From: a virus
DNA length: 23,124 nt
Virus record (IMG/VR): IMGVR_UViG_3300035459_000133
Span: 1 to 23,124 of that record
Reading direction: 5' to 3' (one strand)
Position 1 is the stretch's first letter. Every line of letters starts with the position of its first letter. Below are positions 1-8,680 of this stretch, piece after piece. The position numbers were made by a program, and so were the translations under genes. The notes under the pieces were generated by a model, which saw only the letters and a program-made list of their open reading frames with translations, made no database searches and was not told the origin of the DNA.

Positions 1-1215
1 AAATATAATAACTCCATAATTGGCATTGGCTAATGATGGAGAAAATGTTATTTGTGAATAACCATTAGAAACATAAGCAACTGAAGCGATTACTCCGGAT
101 ACTGAATATTGCGTAAATCCACTGCGGGTTTTATAAACTGCAGTACCTTTTACGAAAGAACTTACATAATCTTTTATATCTTCAATCCTTGGTATACTAG
201 CTTGAGGTGAAACTGCGCTAGAAAAACTAGCGCCTCTACTCCAAATCGGATTTAAAAGTATCCAACATCCTATCGCTGCCAAATAATGAATTCTATAATG
301 ATAATTTTCAACAATTTCAGAAGCGGCTAAAGCGACATTTCCATCATTATTTATAATAACTACTTGTTTGTAAGTTCCATTTAAACCTACAAATACAGCT
401 CCATTGCTAGCTCCTCCAGTTATGGTAGGAACGTAAAAATATAATTCCAAATTATCTATAATTGTTAATGAAGGATCAACAATATTATAATTGTTTACCG
501 AAGTTTCTGTTGAACCTCTAATTATATATGCATTATTTTGTATACCAGTCTGTAAGGCATAACGAGCGTCTGCAAATGCCTGAGTTATATATCCAGAAAG
601 TGCTGTAATAAAAGGAGCTCCAGGATATACAGTTATATTTCCGGAAATTATTTGAGTCTCCCCATAATTAACTGTTATTACCCATGCTCCAACAAAACCC
701 GCATCGGGAGAAGGCGTAATTTGTGTCCCAACTGGAGCCTCAGTACCCGCTTTTATTTGCACAAGTGCTGTATCTTGTCGTAAAGTATTTACATTATCAG
801 TGTATGGAGTATACGGAGGCGCGGAATTCACAAAAGTTCTTGGCGTTGGATTTACATCCACTTCTTCAAACGCCACTTCTATTAAATAATTAATGGCATT
901 ACCGCTACCACTAGGCGCTGGAGTTGCAAAAGAAGTCGGTGTTAATATGATTCCTTGTTTTAAAATCTGTGTAGAATCCGGAGGCAGCACCCCCCATGAA
1001 TTAACATCAACATTTACATAGGCGTATACTTCTCCATTAGCTGCAGATACATTGAGACCTGTAAGAGGCGTACAGGCAAAATTATTAATTACAGTCGATT
1101 TTCCCCAAAGAGTTTCCGCTATTTTGGCCAAGGCTATATAAACAGATTTGGCAGGAATTAGCACGTCCTGTCCGGATACCGCGGATTCTCCAGGAAATAT
1201 TATTACTCTATCCAT
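1..1215 (-). CDS. Tail fibre / distal tail protein, partial (C-terminus beyond left edge)
   Basis: An open minus-strand frame begins at ATG 1215-1213 (MDRVIIFPGESAVSGQDVL) and stays open for 405 codons to the window edge, so the C-terminus is missing. The sequence is rich in Ser, Thr, Asn, Val and Gly with predicted beta character and no enzymatic motif. Around residue 200 there is a segment ending SGYITQAFADARYALQTG, which resembles the short linker (ADARYALQ) common between the N-terminal baseplate-attachment part and the shaft of phage fibres. It lies 11 bases downstream of the gpI-like gene, which is where the gpH-type fibre sits in P2- and Mu-like baseplate clusters. A distal baseplate protein is the alternative. 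Receptor specificity cannot be read because the tip is absent. Confidence 0.72.
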   Translation of the reverse strand, partial: MDRVIIFPGESAVSGQDVLIPAKSVYIALAKIAETLWGKSTVINNFACTPLTGLNVSAANGEVYAYVNVDVNSWGVLPPDSTQILKQGIILTPTSFATPAPSGSGNAINYLIEVAFEEVDVNPTPRTFVNSAPPYTPYTDNVNTLRQDTALVQIKAGTEAPVGTQITPSPDAGFVGAWVITVNYGETQIISGNITVYPGAPFITALSGYITQAFADARYALQTGIQNNAYIIRGSTETSVNNYNIVDPSLTIIDNLELYFYVPTITGGASNGAVFVGLNGTYKQVVIINNDGNVALAASEIVENYHYRIHYLAAIGCWILLNPIWSRGASFSSAVSPQASIPRIEDIKDYVSSFVKGTAVYKTRSGFTQYSVSGVIASVAYVSNGYSQITFSPSLANANYGVIIF

Positions 1216-1226
1216 CTCACCACCCT

Positions 1227-1907
1227 CTATATTTGTTCAAATTTAACCCAACACACTGTCCCAAAAACCTTAAATAAATTTATTACTCTCAAGATAAGCT
1301 CTTCTGTCAAACTAATCTGAGCGTTATCTGCATAACAAAAAGTATACTGACCTCTAACTAAATCATACGCTCCTAAAGAAGAATCCCAAGGGGCATAAGC
1401 TGTAGCAACTTCTGTATTACCTGACATATATACCGTTATAAAACACTGGTATGCCAAACTTCCATCTCCACCGCCCCACATTTCACCGTTATCCCAATAA
1501 GAAACATCCCATGCGAAAGTGCCTTCCGGAAAAGAAGATTCTATAATTAACGGCTTATAGCCCGTTATGAATTCTATAACGCTTTCCATAGCAGGTCTAG
1601 TCGCTTTTTCTCGCAACAAACAACTTAAAATTATAAGTCTAAACGAATCATCATCCTCGTTTGTCTGTCTTACTATTGCGTTACCAAAAAAGTCCTTTGC
1701 GATTAAATCTAAAACACTTCCTGTAGCAGTTTTTATCCTCAATTGCGGGTTTACAAATTGCTCCAATGTGTATATCCATTGCAAAATATTAGCTGCGCCT
1801 TCAAGAGTCGTATCAAGCACCAAAGGATTGTCGCCAAACCAACTGGGTGGTAGATACGAACGTAATCTATTCTCAATATTTTCAACAGATATATCTGGTA
1901 AATTCAT
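1227..1907 (-). CDS. Baseplate protein gpI-like (tail protein I)
   Basis: This 226-aa protein is placed as the gpI / Mu gp48-type component that joins the outer baseplate to the fibres. The assignment rests mainly on position: it directly follows gpJ, with its start overlapping the gpJ stop (TAATG), and precedes the fibre gene. In the sequence there is an N-terminal helical part (IENRLRSYLPPSWFGDN near residue 10), a middle segment with LLREKATRPAMESVIEFITGY, and a C-terminal segment (EELILRVINLFKVFGTVCWV) typical of this family's end. It has no signal peptide or transmembrane segment. Confidence in a baseplate role is good; the exact subfamily is less certain. Confidence 0.72.
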   Translation of the reverse strand: MNLPDISVENIENRLRSYLPPSWFGDNPLVLDTTLEGAANILQWIYTLEQFVNPQLRIKTATGSVLDLIAKDFFGNAIVRQTNEDDDSFRLIILSCLLREKATRPAMESVIEFITGYKPLIIESSFPEGTFAWDVSYWDNGEMWGGGDGSLAYQCFITVYMSGNTEVATAYAPWDSSLGAYDLVRGQYTFCYADNAQISLTEELILRVINLFKVFGTVCWVKFEQI

Positions 1908-3088
1908 TATGGATTATCCGCTAGTATCGTTACTGTTTCAGCGATTATTTTTTCCTTACTCGTTATCGCTAAATCGCTCGTACCTCCATTTAAAGATACA
2001 TTATGCACATTTACAATGACATCTGGTGCAACCGAATAACAAATGTACTCTATTTTACTATAATAAAAAGTCTCCCCTATCTGCAAAGAGGCAATATACT
2101 CCTTCAATGCATTTGTCACGGACAGTATTAAAGAATCCGTATCAGTTCCTAAAGGAACTGAAATCGTAGCAGTAACTGTTGCATCGACAATAACTGGCCT
2201 ATAAACTTCAAAAAATATAGTTAATCCCCTTGTCGCATTCAATACATTATACGCCACTGTCATCAAAGAATCCGGAGGGTCCCCAGATCCATCGTCAATA
2301 ACCGCATAAAAATACCCTAATCGCGCCGTATCTGTATGATAATCAATGTTTTCCACTACATTGTACTCTATATTCTCCTGCAACCCTGCTAAAGCAGCTT
2401 CTATTGCTGTAATAGTAGCTTTAGATAACCCATTGATATAAAGAACAAATCTAGCTTTAACCTCATCGTCTGTCTCTTCATTAGAACCATTATCAAATGG
2501 AACCGCGTTTGTTACCGTATCAATGTATATAATTGGATTGACAATCGTATCTATCGATCCAGAAGCCACATTTCCTGAAGATCCGATTGTATTGCATTGA
2601 ACCAGTACATTTATAGTAGATATTCCAGAGGGTATTACATAGGAAGATAGAGAAGGAACATAATACGGATTGGAACTATCCGCAATTGCAAAAAAAACTA
2701 ATCCTGTCGTCGAAGATTTAAACTGCTGTCCTAAAAGTACAACCGCTTGATTTGTACTAGAAAATCTAGATACCACAACATTTCCTGTAGAATAAACAGC
2801 CGGTAATCGCGTTAAATTGTAATCAGCAATAAATGAATCTACGTCAGGACTGTAACTTGCTCCCGGTGCCCCACAAGTAGATAATCGAGAAATGGCTAAT
2901 AACTTCACTATCTGCCCTTGTAACCATAGAGTTACTCCAGCCACGCTCTCGACTTCTGCCAATGTTACAGAACCGGGTGTAAGATTTATTATTTTTTGTA
3001 AATTCACTTTTGCTGCCGCCTGTATCGCGGTAGTCATTTGATTGACTATTTCATCAAAAGTTTTAGTCTGCAATTCCTGAACACCCAT
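1907..3088 (-). CDS. Baseplate J-like protein (gpJ / Mu gp47 family)
   Basis: This 393-aa protein matches the baseplate J family, the wedge component that forms the inner ring around the hub. The N-terminal segment (residues ~10-60) resembles the family's entry region. A Gly/Ser/Val-rich beta domain spans roughly residues 100-200. Then comes NEETDDEVKARFVLYINGLSKAT-type sequence near residues 200-225, the signature loop and helix of J proteins. The C-terminal domain contains LILSVTNALKEYIASLQIGE and ends with an alternating beta pattern. The gene lies between the gpW-like and gpI-like genes in the standard V-W-J-I order. Its stop overlaps the start of gpI, which suggests coupled translation. 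Confidence 0.92.
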   Translation of the reverse strand: MGVQELQTKTFDEIVNQMTTAIQAAAKVNLQKIINLTPGSVTLAEVESVAGVTLWLQGQIVKLLAISRLSTCGAPGASYSPDVDSFIADYNLTRLPAVYSTGNVVVSRFSSTNQAVVLLGQQFKSSTTGLVFFAIADSSNPYYVPSLSSYVIPSGISTINVLVQCNTIGSSGNVASGSIDTIVNPIIYIDTVTNAVPFDNGSNEETDDEVKARFVLYINGLSKATITAIEAALAGLQENIEYNVVENIDYHTDTARLGYFYAVIDDGSGDPPDSLMTVAYNVLNATRGLTIFFEVYRPVIVDATVTATISVPLGTDTDSLILSVTNALKEYIASLQIGETFYYSKIEYICYSVAPDVIVNVHNVSLNGGTSDLAITSKEKIIAETVTILADNP

Positions 3089-3100
3089 ACATTCACCTAA

Positions 3101-3472
3101 TCACGATTGTAATGTAAAATTCAACGTAGAAAGTTGATTCTGAGCTATATTAAAATAAACAATTGTACATTCTAATTGTCCAATATCTTGTGATAATGTT
3201 ACAGTCGGTATTGGTATTTTAGCAACCGAATCTTCTAAATACATTTGTGAAATTATTAATTGGTTTATTTGTTGCACAACTTCATTAGACAACGCTGCTC
3301 CAACAAATCTTCCAAGACCTGCTCCATAGCCCTGATGCCATAAATATTCACCAGGGTTAGTCAATAAGCGTCGTAACACACGCTGATTGGTCTCATCTAA
3401 ACCGTCGGCCATTTTTATATCATTGTAAATGTCTAAATTTATGTCACTACTCCATTCATGTGCTATATCCAC
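3101..3472 (-). CDS. Baseplate wedge protein, gpW / gp25-like
   Basis: This 123-aa protein has the features of the gpW/T4 gp25/Mu gp46 family, which docks the baseplate wedge to the first sheath ring. The diagnostic segment is LRRLLTNPGEYLWHQGYGAG (residues ~33-52), followed by a helix (VVQQINQLIISQMYLED) and a short C-terminal beta sheet. Despite older naming as lysozyme-like, no catalytic function is expected. It sits between the spike gene and gpJ, as in P2-like clusters, with 8 to 12 base gaps on either side. Confidence 0.9.
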   Translation of the reverse strand: MDIAHEWSSDINLDIYNDIKMADGLDETNQRVLRRLLTNPGEYLWHQGYGAGLGRFVGAALSNEVVQQINQLIISQMYLEDSVAKIPIPTVTLSQDIGQLECTIVYFNIAQNQLSTLNFTLQS

Positions 3473-3480
3473 ATATCACC

Positions 3481-3993
3481 TCAATTCACATCTACATTTA
3501 CACTTAAATCTCCATCGGTCATTTGTTGCGTTGGAGGATCTCCAATTCCCGGATGCGTATGGTTATTAAATAAATCTTTAAACGTATCAATAACTACTTT
3601 TCTAAATGTACCATCTTTGTTTCCAATAGAAACATTAGAAGTCGAATACACATTAATAATACCATTTTGATCAATTAAAACATCTCCAGAATTTACAGAA
3701 ATTGAAGGTTTACTGGTCCCCCAAAACAAAGTAACAATTCCTCCATTTATATCACCATCCGAAAATAATACTTGACAAATATCTCCTATATTAGGACCAA
3801 TAAAAACCCCGGTAGATAAAGAAGCTATTTTCAACCAACCTGTAACCACATCCTCTGGAGCGCCCGAAAGTTTAACTCTAACCAAATAATTATCTGGATC
3901 GTAATTAAAAACAGTTCCGCATTTTATAAATATCCTACTACCAAGGACATTTTCAGCGTGCTGCTTCATTAAATTTATTAATTTTTCAGACAT
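3481..3993 (-). CDS. Baseplate spike protein gpV-like (membrane-piercing tip)
   Basis: This 170-aa protein is the central spike of a contractile tail. The N-terminal OB-fold region spans about residues 20-95 and includes WLKIASLSTG and GDICQVLFSDGD, typical of gpV. A short repetitive beta-helix follows (residues ~97-140). The C-terminal part has HTHPG at residues 145-149; the paired His in an HxH turn is the established iron-binding apex motif of P2 and phi92 spikes. The gene lies between the hub (gpD-like) and gpW-like genes. I see no lysozyme or other fused enzyme, so this is a plain gpV-type spike. Confidence 0.93.
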   Translation of the reverse strand: MSEKLINLMKQHAENVLGSRIFIKCGTVFNYDPDNYLVRVKLSGAPEDVVTGWLKIASLSTGVFIGPNIGDICQVLFSDGDINGGIVTLFWGTSKPSISVNSGDVLIDQNGIINVYSTSNVSIGNKDGTFRKVVIDTFKDLFNNHTHPGIGDPPTQQMTDGDLSVNVDVN

Positions 3994-3998
3994 AATTT

Positions 3999-5084
3999 TT
4001 ATACTATATTTACTTCACTTTCAGTTGAATGATTTTTAGCTTCAATATTCATACTACATTCTCCAGTAAATTCTAAATATCTTTCTATCTTAGATATAAA
4101 ATAAATTTGATCTAACTTTGTCCCTGTTCCGGATATTTGTATCGGATAGATAATATCCAAAGTTGAGTCCAAAAATAAATCAGTATGAAACACAATTTCC
4201 CTTTCAGTTATTTGCTGTAAGTAAGATTGTGCTAATTGTAGCGCTTGCTCTGGAGTTAAATTAGGTTTCGTGTATACATAATTTTGCACATTTTCATGAT
4301 CCGATTCTGAACGACTTTTCGTTGCTTTTCTTTTTACGGTGTTTCCCGTACTACTATTAAAGCTAACAACCTCAACACTAACGTCTCTGGCAATGGAAAG
4401 ACATCGAGAAAATTTTGGATTTATAGCATTAACTCGAATAGTTTTATTAACAGCATCGATAATAAAAGTTATTCCATAAAAATCGTCGCCTTTAACAGGT
4501 TTAGGTTGAAAATGCAATTCTTTACCGCGGACAAATAATAAAAAATCTTCCTGTTTGGCAAGAAACGTTAATATATCCCATTCTGTTCTCTGTACACCAG
4601 TAGCGACATATTCATTATTTAAAAAAACTCCAACTGGAGTAGCAGTTTCAGTAACTACAGGAATTAAATTATGTTCTAAGGCAAATTGTTCGACTATCTC
4701 AGAACTAGTATTGTTGGGGTACCTCTCTGTAGTTTTAGTATCAATTAATAAAGAAGAATAATCTCGTCCACTAACAGAAATACTATTTGACACATATTCA
4801 AAATCAATATTATCAACTCGTCCATAAAAAATAGGAGTATATGTAAGACCGCCATCCAAACTTAAATCAATCTCAACATCTATAAGCATCTCATCCGTAA
4901 ACTTATTTACATCCCATTCCGGAGAATTTCCATACATCGGAAGTGTAACTTTAAACGTATCCGCATTATAGTAATTGCAATTTTCTACTGTAAGATTACT
5001 CCATACTACTTTGCTTTTATTAAAAATAACATTTGCGCGAGGCTTGGTAAAATTGGATGTAGCTGCGGGATCATTAATCATCAT
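3999..5084 (-). CDS. Baseplate hub protein, gpD / Mu gp44 / T4 gp27-like
   Basis: This 361-aa protein is assigned as the tail hub that connects the tube to the spike. It begins with beta-rich segments that can be compared with the tube-like barrels of gpD/gp27 (VVWSNLTVENCNYYNADTF near residue 27; FYGRVDNIDFEYVSNSISV near residue 86). A helix follows (EIVEQFALEHNLIPV), then WDILTFLAKQEDFLLFVRGK near residue 168, a sequence pattern seen in late-control D proteins. The start ATG overlaps the upstream LysM gene stop (ATGA); a second in-frame ATG lies one codon further in. Position between the LysM protein and the spike supports the call. Confidence 0.85.
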   Translation of the reverse strand: MMINDPAATSNFTKPRANVIFNKSKVVWSNLTVENCNYYNADTFKVTLPMYGNSPEWDVNKFTDEMLIDVEIDLSLDGGLTYTPIFYGRVDNIDFEYVSNSISVSGRDYSSLLIDTKTTERYPNNTSSEIVEQFALEHNLIPVVTETATPVGVFLNNEYVATGVQRTEWDILTFLAKQEDFLLFVRGKELHFQPKPVKGDDFYGITFIIDAVNKTIRVNAINPKFSRCLSIARDVSVEVVSFNSSTGNTVKRKATKSRSESDHENVQNYVYTKPNLTPEQALQLAQSYLQQITEREIVFHTDLFLDSTLDIIYPIQISGTGTKLDQIYFISKIERYLEFTGECSMNIEAKNHSTESEVNIV

Positions 5085-5383
5085 GAGGCAAATTCTCCTT
5101 GTCTATCAATTCCATCCCATGTTGGAATAATTAAATTCTGAATTCCTATAAGTTCCGGATCAATCAATCCATTAGCATCCGCTATTACTGTCCACTGTAA
5201 AGGATCCCCATAAAATTGTGCTGCTACAGCATATAAATTTCCTGTTGATACTGTAACTGTTTGAGCCGTAGTATTTCCATTTAATTGCTCAGTTAATATT
5301 TGCATTTTATTTAAAAGCGCCTGCATATTATAATAATTTGCAAGTAATAATATATTATCAGCCTCTACGTTAAAATCTGTCAT
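5081..5383 (-). CDS. LysM-domain tail protein (gpX-like)
   Basis: This 100-aa protein has a helical N-terminus and then a LysM-like module at about residues 48-92, recognisable from NLYAVAAQFYGDPLQWTVIA followed by ANGL and a Pro-containing LIIPTW end. In contractile tails, small LysM proteins bind between the hub and the initiator or tape-measure region. They are structural, and need not bind peptidoglycan. The gene overlaps the upstream gene by 4 bases (ATGA) and its stop overlaps the hub start, so the three genes are probably translationally coupled. Confidence 0.82.
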   Translation of the reverse strand: MTDFNVEADNILLLANYYNMQALLNKMQILTEQLNGNTTAQTVTVSTGNLYAVAAQFYGDPLQWTVIADANGLIDPELIGIQNLIIPTWDGIDRQGEFAS

Positions 5384-5988
5384 ATATTAATCCCCGCAAT
5401 CGAATTATTTACAATAGTTTGGCATGAAGCAATTTGCGCTAAAAGTTGTTGTTGTATCCGACTTGATACAGATGTATTTGGAAGCAATGAACCAATATCA
5501 TTTTCTAATATGGCAAAAGCTTCCCATAAGGGAGGATTGTTAACTAATGTCTTTAAATCGTAAAATTCAGTTATTAAATCCCACATTAAACCACTGTAAT
5601 CAGAAGGCAATAAAGGAACATTAGGATTTGATAATTCTTCTACAATTAACAAAGTAATTGTGTATGGAATTTGATATCTTTTTTGCAGTGTAGTTTTAAA
5701 ACTTTTTATAACTACGGTATAAATCTTATCAAATATGGTAAACGTTAATGGATCTCCATTAATGCGTAACATATCTATGTATTCAGCTCTACTATAAGCA
5801 GTTAACCCAAAAAACAAACCGCTAAAAGTTATATCATCGTCGTTTCTTCCTAAAGATTTAACTGAACGTACTCCGCCCAATGCAATATGCACAGATAGCT
5901 GCTGTTCACCACTAAGTATGTTTATTTCCTCTGGAATTTCGTGGCCAGTGAACTCAAAATCACCTAACATTATTTTTGTATCGGCCAT
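5380..5988 (-). CDS. Baseplate/tail protein with DNA-circularisation N-domain-like fold
   Basis: The frame can be opened from ATG 6021, but the better start is ATG 5988-5986 (MADTKIMLGDFEFTG). A GGAGG sits 8 bases upstream of it, and it follows the tape-measure stop after one base; the earlier ATG would extend 32 bases into the tape-measure gene. The 202-aa product has a beta-rich first half with GDFEFTGHEIPEEI, RSVKSLGRNDDDITFSGLFF and YTVVIKSFKTT, resembling the Mu gp43 / DNA-circularisation N-domain family. In phage clusters these genes lie between the tape measure and the hub and make an early baseplate ring; the historical name does not imply a DNA role. The second half is helical. Confidence 0.75.
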   Translation of the reverse strand: MADTKIMLGDFEFTGHEIPEEINILSGEQQLSVHIALGGVRSVKSLGRNDDDITFSGLFFGLTAYSRAEYIDMLRINGDPLTFTIFDKIYTVVIKSFKTTLQKRYQIPYTITLLIVEELSNPNVPLLPSDYSGLMWDLITEFYDLKTLVNNPPLWEAFAILENDIGSLLPNTSVSSRIQQQLLAQIASCQTIVNNSIAGINI

Positions 5989-5989
5989 A

Positions 5990-7591
5990 TCACTGTCCTC
6001 CAGATGTAAGCGTTCCAGCATTTAAAGTACTTACAGATGCATTTGCTTGTGACGACGTAGCCCATCCATGTCGTTCCAATTTTGTAGATTGAATATCTCC
6101 TAAAACGTCACCAACTTTGTATGCATTTAAAAATACATGTCCTGTCACTTTTCTAGCTTCTTGATATTTTTTATAAGAATCCATCGCGCTAGAAATGGGG
6201 CTTGATGAAGACGCATTTAATAAAGCACCATTCGCTGTAGAAAGTTGAGATGTAATTCCTGGTAAAGTACCCGGTAATATTCCGGCGAACATGGAAAAAA
6301 AGGAATGAATACGATCTAAAAAATTAGAATTTCCTCTAAGGAAATCATTTAATACTGTTAATCCCGCAGTCAATCCTTGTAATACTGGTTGAATTCTAAT
6401 CAAAGCCGGAGCCCCCACAGCCGCTCCTAAATTAACAAGTTGTGTCTTAAAACTGGACCATGTAATATCAAAACTAGTTCTCGCTTGTTCCCCCATCTGC
6501 TCTAAAGTTTTATTTTTTAGTCGTTCAAACATGCTTACATCTTTTAGAACAAGTTCTCTTTTTACAATAGCTTGCATGAACGCTTGTTGTAAAATCTGTT
6601 GATTAGGAAACATCTTTGCAATATCTATTCCTATCTTCGCGCGTACTTTCTCATCCGTGAAATCAGTACCATATTTCTTTTCTATAATCGGCGATAGATA
6701 TTTCCATGTCCATTCTATAAAATTTGATGCTAATAACTCTGGATCCTTTATTCCTTTCTGATTCCATAATCCAAATTGAGATAAGGCTACTTTCAACTGT
6801 TTATTAACGCCTCCAGCCTTCAACCCTCCTATAGCTCCATACAGTCTTGCCATAGACTGCAGCATTGATCCAACGCCCTGCCTACCACCACCTCCGCCCT
6901 GAGATGTGATCCATTCTTGCATAAATGTAGGAAATTCCTGATACAAAAACTTATCGCTTACCGCAAGTCCCGATCCTCGCGCGAATTTTAATGTAGCTTG
7001 ATATACTTCCGGTTTTACTCGTCCCGCGGTAACCGCCATAGATTTAGCAATACCCGTTATCATTGCGGTGAATTGAGCGGGATCCATCGACCGTCCGGTC
7101 AATTCTGCTACTTTCATCGCAGAAAGTGCCATTTCTCTTGCTTTAGAAGTATCTCCAGAGGTAGCCGACGCTGCAAATATCTGTGTCATCAACGCCATCT
7201 TAGGAAGGAATTCAGTAGCTCTCTCAACACTTCCCATCGTATAACGCAAATCGCCAAACATTTGAAGCGCTTCACTCGCGGATACCATTTGTACTTTTGA
7301 AGTGGTTTCCCATGCGGCTGCTTGTGCCTTAGACACTTCAACACTTGTCAAACCAGCCATGTTCAATTGATTTAACGCATGTAAATAATCTGTTCCGGCT
7401 ACAGCAGCCTCTTTCAATATACCTGCAGCGAGACGATAACCCTCGTACATTGCAAAGGTCTTCATCATAGTACCTCGAATACCGGCCAATTGCGTATTCA
7501 AAGCACCGGCTTCCCGAGAAATACCTAAAAGCTTATTCGATACACCATCGTAGAGGATAAATCTGACAAATGTATTGAAATACTCAGCCAT
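5990..7591 (-). CDS. Tail tape measure protein
   Basis: This 533-aa protein is the tape measure that sets tail length and is packed inside the tube. It is mostly alpha-helical, Ala/Met/Gln-rich, with an N-terminal helical stretch (LLGISREAGALNTQLAGIRG near residue 21) and a segment at residues ~70-240 resembling the phage tail tape-measure core (MALMTQIFAASATSGDTSKA). A Gly-rich linker (QGGGGGRQGVG, near residue 232) splits the helical parts, and a hydrophobic stretch lies near residues 425-445. From the usual ~0.15 nm per residue a tail of about 80 nm would follow (inference). It lies between the gp10-like gene and the baseplate genes. No peptidase or lysozyme motif is seen. Confidence 0.87.
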   Translation of the reverse strand: MAEYFNTFVRFILYDGVSNKLLGISREAGALNTQLAGIRGTMMKTFAMYEGYRLAAGILKEAAVAGTDYLHALNQLNMAGLTSVEVSKAQAAAWETTSKVQMVSASEALQMFGDLRYTMGSVERATEFLPKMALMTQIFAASATSGDTSKAREMALSAMKVAELTGRSMDPAQFTAMITGIAKSMAVTAGRVKPEVYQATLKFARGSGLAVSDKFLYQEFPTFMQEWITSQGGGGGRQGVGSMLQSMARLYGAIGGLKAGGVNKQLKVALSQFGLWNQKGIKDPELLASNFIEWTWKYLSPIIEKKYGTDFTDEKVRAKIGIDIAKMFPNQQILQQAFMQAIVKRELVLKDVSMFERLKNKTLEQMGEQARTSFDITWSSFKTQLVNLGAAVGAPALIRIQPVLQGLTAGLTVLNDFLRGNSNFLDRIHSFFSMFAGILPGTLPGITSQLSTANGALLNASSSSPISSAMDSYKKYQEARKVTGHVFLNAYKVGDVLGDIQSTKLERHGWATSSQANASVSTLNAGTLTSGGQ

Positions 7592-7593
7592 CG

Positions 7594-8082
7594 CTATTCC
7601 TCAATATCTGAAACAGATTTAATTAGTGGTTGGGTAAAAATATTTCCGAGAATTACCATCGAAGAAATTATTTTGCTGTGCTCACGAAATAGAGCTGTTT
7701 TTAACGCTGGACGAGAAGGAATCTTACCTTTACCTTCCTCTTGAGCTTTCGCATACTCATCTGCTCCATATCCAACTTTATATCCAATAGCTACATCTTT
7801 CTTTACTATTCCGCAATTTACTTTATAACCTACTGAATTTCTCAATCTGCCTTCTCGAAGCAAAGGTTCATTTTCTGGATACCCTTTTGACACACGATCC
7901 GCTTTTGTTACATCTGCCAGTGGGGGCCACTCAGGTTGCTCGTGACCTATAAGTTCTTTTGCTTTATTTTTTACTGCTTTACCAACTTCCTTGAGGAACA
8001 ATTTATCAAGTAGCTCTCTTTTTATGGCAGTTCTCATTAATACATTTGGAAATTCTCGGAAATCACATTCATGTATACCCAT
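7594..8082 (-). CDS. HK97 gp10 / Mu gpG-like virion morphogenesis protein
   Basis: This 162-aa protein looks like the gp10/gpG group of neck or tail-completion proteins: helical N-terminus (LLDKLFLKEVGKAVKNKAKE), then WPPLADVTKADRVSKGYPEN followed by PLLREGRLRNSVGYKV, and a late PSRPALKTAL segment. These W-P-L, P-L-x-R-x-G-x-L-R-x-S and R-P-A patterns recur in that group. A clear ribosome-binding site (GAGGG, 7 bases before ATG 8082) supports the start. Its position between the chaperone and the tape measure is unusual, since gp10-type genes usually precede the tube gene. Function in tail completion is inferred. Confidence 0.68.
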   Translation of the reverse strand: MGIHECDFREFPNVLMRTAIKRELLDKLFLKEVGKAVKNKAKELIGHEQPEWPPLADVTKADRVSKGYPENEPLLREGRLRNSVGYKVNCGIVKKDVAIGYKVGYGADEYAKAQEEGKGKIPSRPALKTALFREHSKIISSMVILGNIFTQPLIKSVSDIEE

Positions 8083-8093
8083 TATCGCGCCCT

Positions 8094-8279
8094 CTATTCA
8101 TCCTCCTTTACTTTCTCAAACCTCCATCCATTGAAATTAAATTTTTGCATTCCCTCGAATTCAACAAAAATTATCAAATAACTTGTGACTTCATCCTCAG
8201 GCAAGCTAAAAGCAACATCAAACGGAACTCCATTTTTCACAAGAAATAACCGGTCGCGCAATCCCTTGTCACCGGCTAT
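8094..8279 (-). CDS. Tail assembly chaperone frameshift extension (-1 frame)
   Basis: A 61-codon frame with no ATG start begins exactly at the chaperone stop and ends at TAG 8096-8094, just before the next gene's ribosome-binding site. The chaperone ends GAA ATA AAA AAA TAG. The A_AAA_AAA heptamer (8285-8279) lets the ribosome slip back one base and read ATA GCC GGT. The extension contains LRDRLFLVKNGVPFDVAFSL and FNFNGWRFEKV, which look like genuine protein sequence. The fused product would be about 195 aa. A GAGAGG lies about 14 bases upstream of the slip, and a 9-bp stem (8271-8279 with 8246-8254, one G-U pair) starts right after it. Internal TTG or GTG starts exist but lack a ribosome-binding site. 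Confidence 0.78.
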   Translation of the reverse strand: MAGDKGLRDRLFLVKNGVPFDVAFSLPEDEVTSYLIIFVEFEGMQKFNFNGWRFEKVKEDE

Positions 8280-8680
8280 TTTTTTATTTCTTGTTTTAAC
8301 CTCTCTTCATCGATCGCCTGATCAAAATTTTCTGCACAACATTTTTCAATTGCCAATCGGCCCTCATCATCCAAAATGTTCAGCCATTTATCAATTTCCA
8401 TTTCATTATTAAGCGTTACAGGTATGCCATCTACGGATTTTGCAAACATTACCTGCATAATAGAACCATAATACAACTGATTTATAGTACCATCTTCATT
8501 CAACGCATTCTTTCCTAATGCCTTTGTAAAATTAGCTCGTTTCAACCAGCTTGGAACTTTAACAACAATCGTCCTTCCCATAGAATCTACAACCGAAAAT
8601 TCTTTTTGTGATCTTTTTACAATCATCTGGGAAGGAGTTTCTACACCTTCTGATGCAGTTGTTTTTAATTTCACTGTCAT
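8276..8680 (-). CDS. Tail assembly chaperone (short form)
   Basis: This 134-aa protein occupies the slot between tail tube and tape measure that holds tail assembly chaperones (P2 gpE, lambda gpG, Mu gp41 types), which coat the tape measure during tube assembly. The body is a beta strand region (IVVKVPSWLKRANFTKALGK near residue 37), a central helical part (INQLYYGSIMQVMFAKSVDG), and a charged helical C-terminus (EERLKQEIKK). Gene start and upstream tube stop overlap in TAATG. It ends in a lysine-coding A-run that is a classical slippery site, giving a second longer product in the -1 frame. Its family is inferred from position and gene structure rather than from a strong motif. Confidence 0.82.
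   Translation of the reverse strand: MTVKLKTTASEGVETPSQMIVKRSQKEFSVVDSMGRTIVVKVPSWLKRANFTKALGKNALNEDGTINQLYYGSIMQVMFAKSVDGIPVTLNNEMEIDKWLNILDDEGRLAIEKCCAENFDQAIDEERLKQEIKK

Noticed and set aside
5989-6021. Longer start for the DNA-circularisation-like gene
   Set aside because: It lies inside the tape-measure coding end and lacks a good ribosome-binding site; GGAGG fits ATG 5988 instead.
8246-8279. Rho-independent terminator after the tail chaperone
   Set aside because: The stem is followed by no T-run on the minus strand and sits between co-transcribed genes; it fits a frameshift stimulator better.
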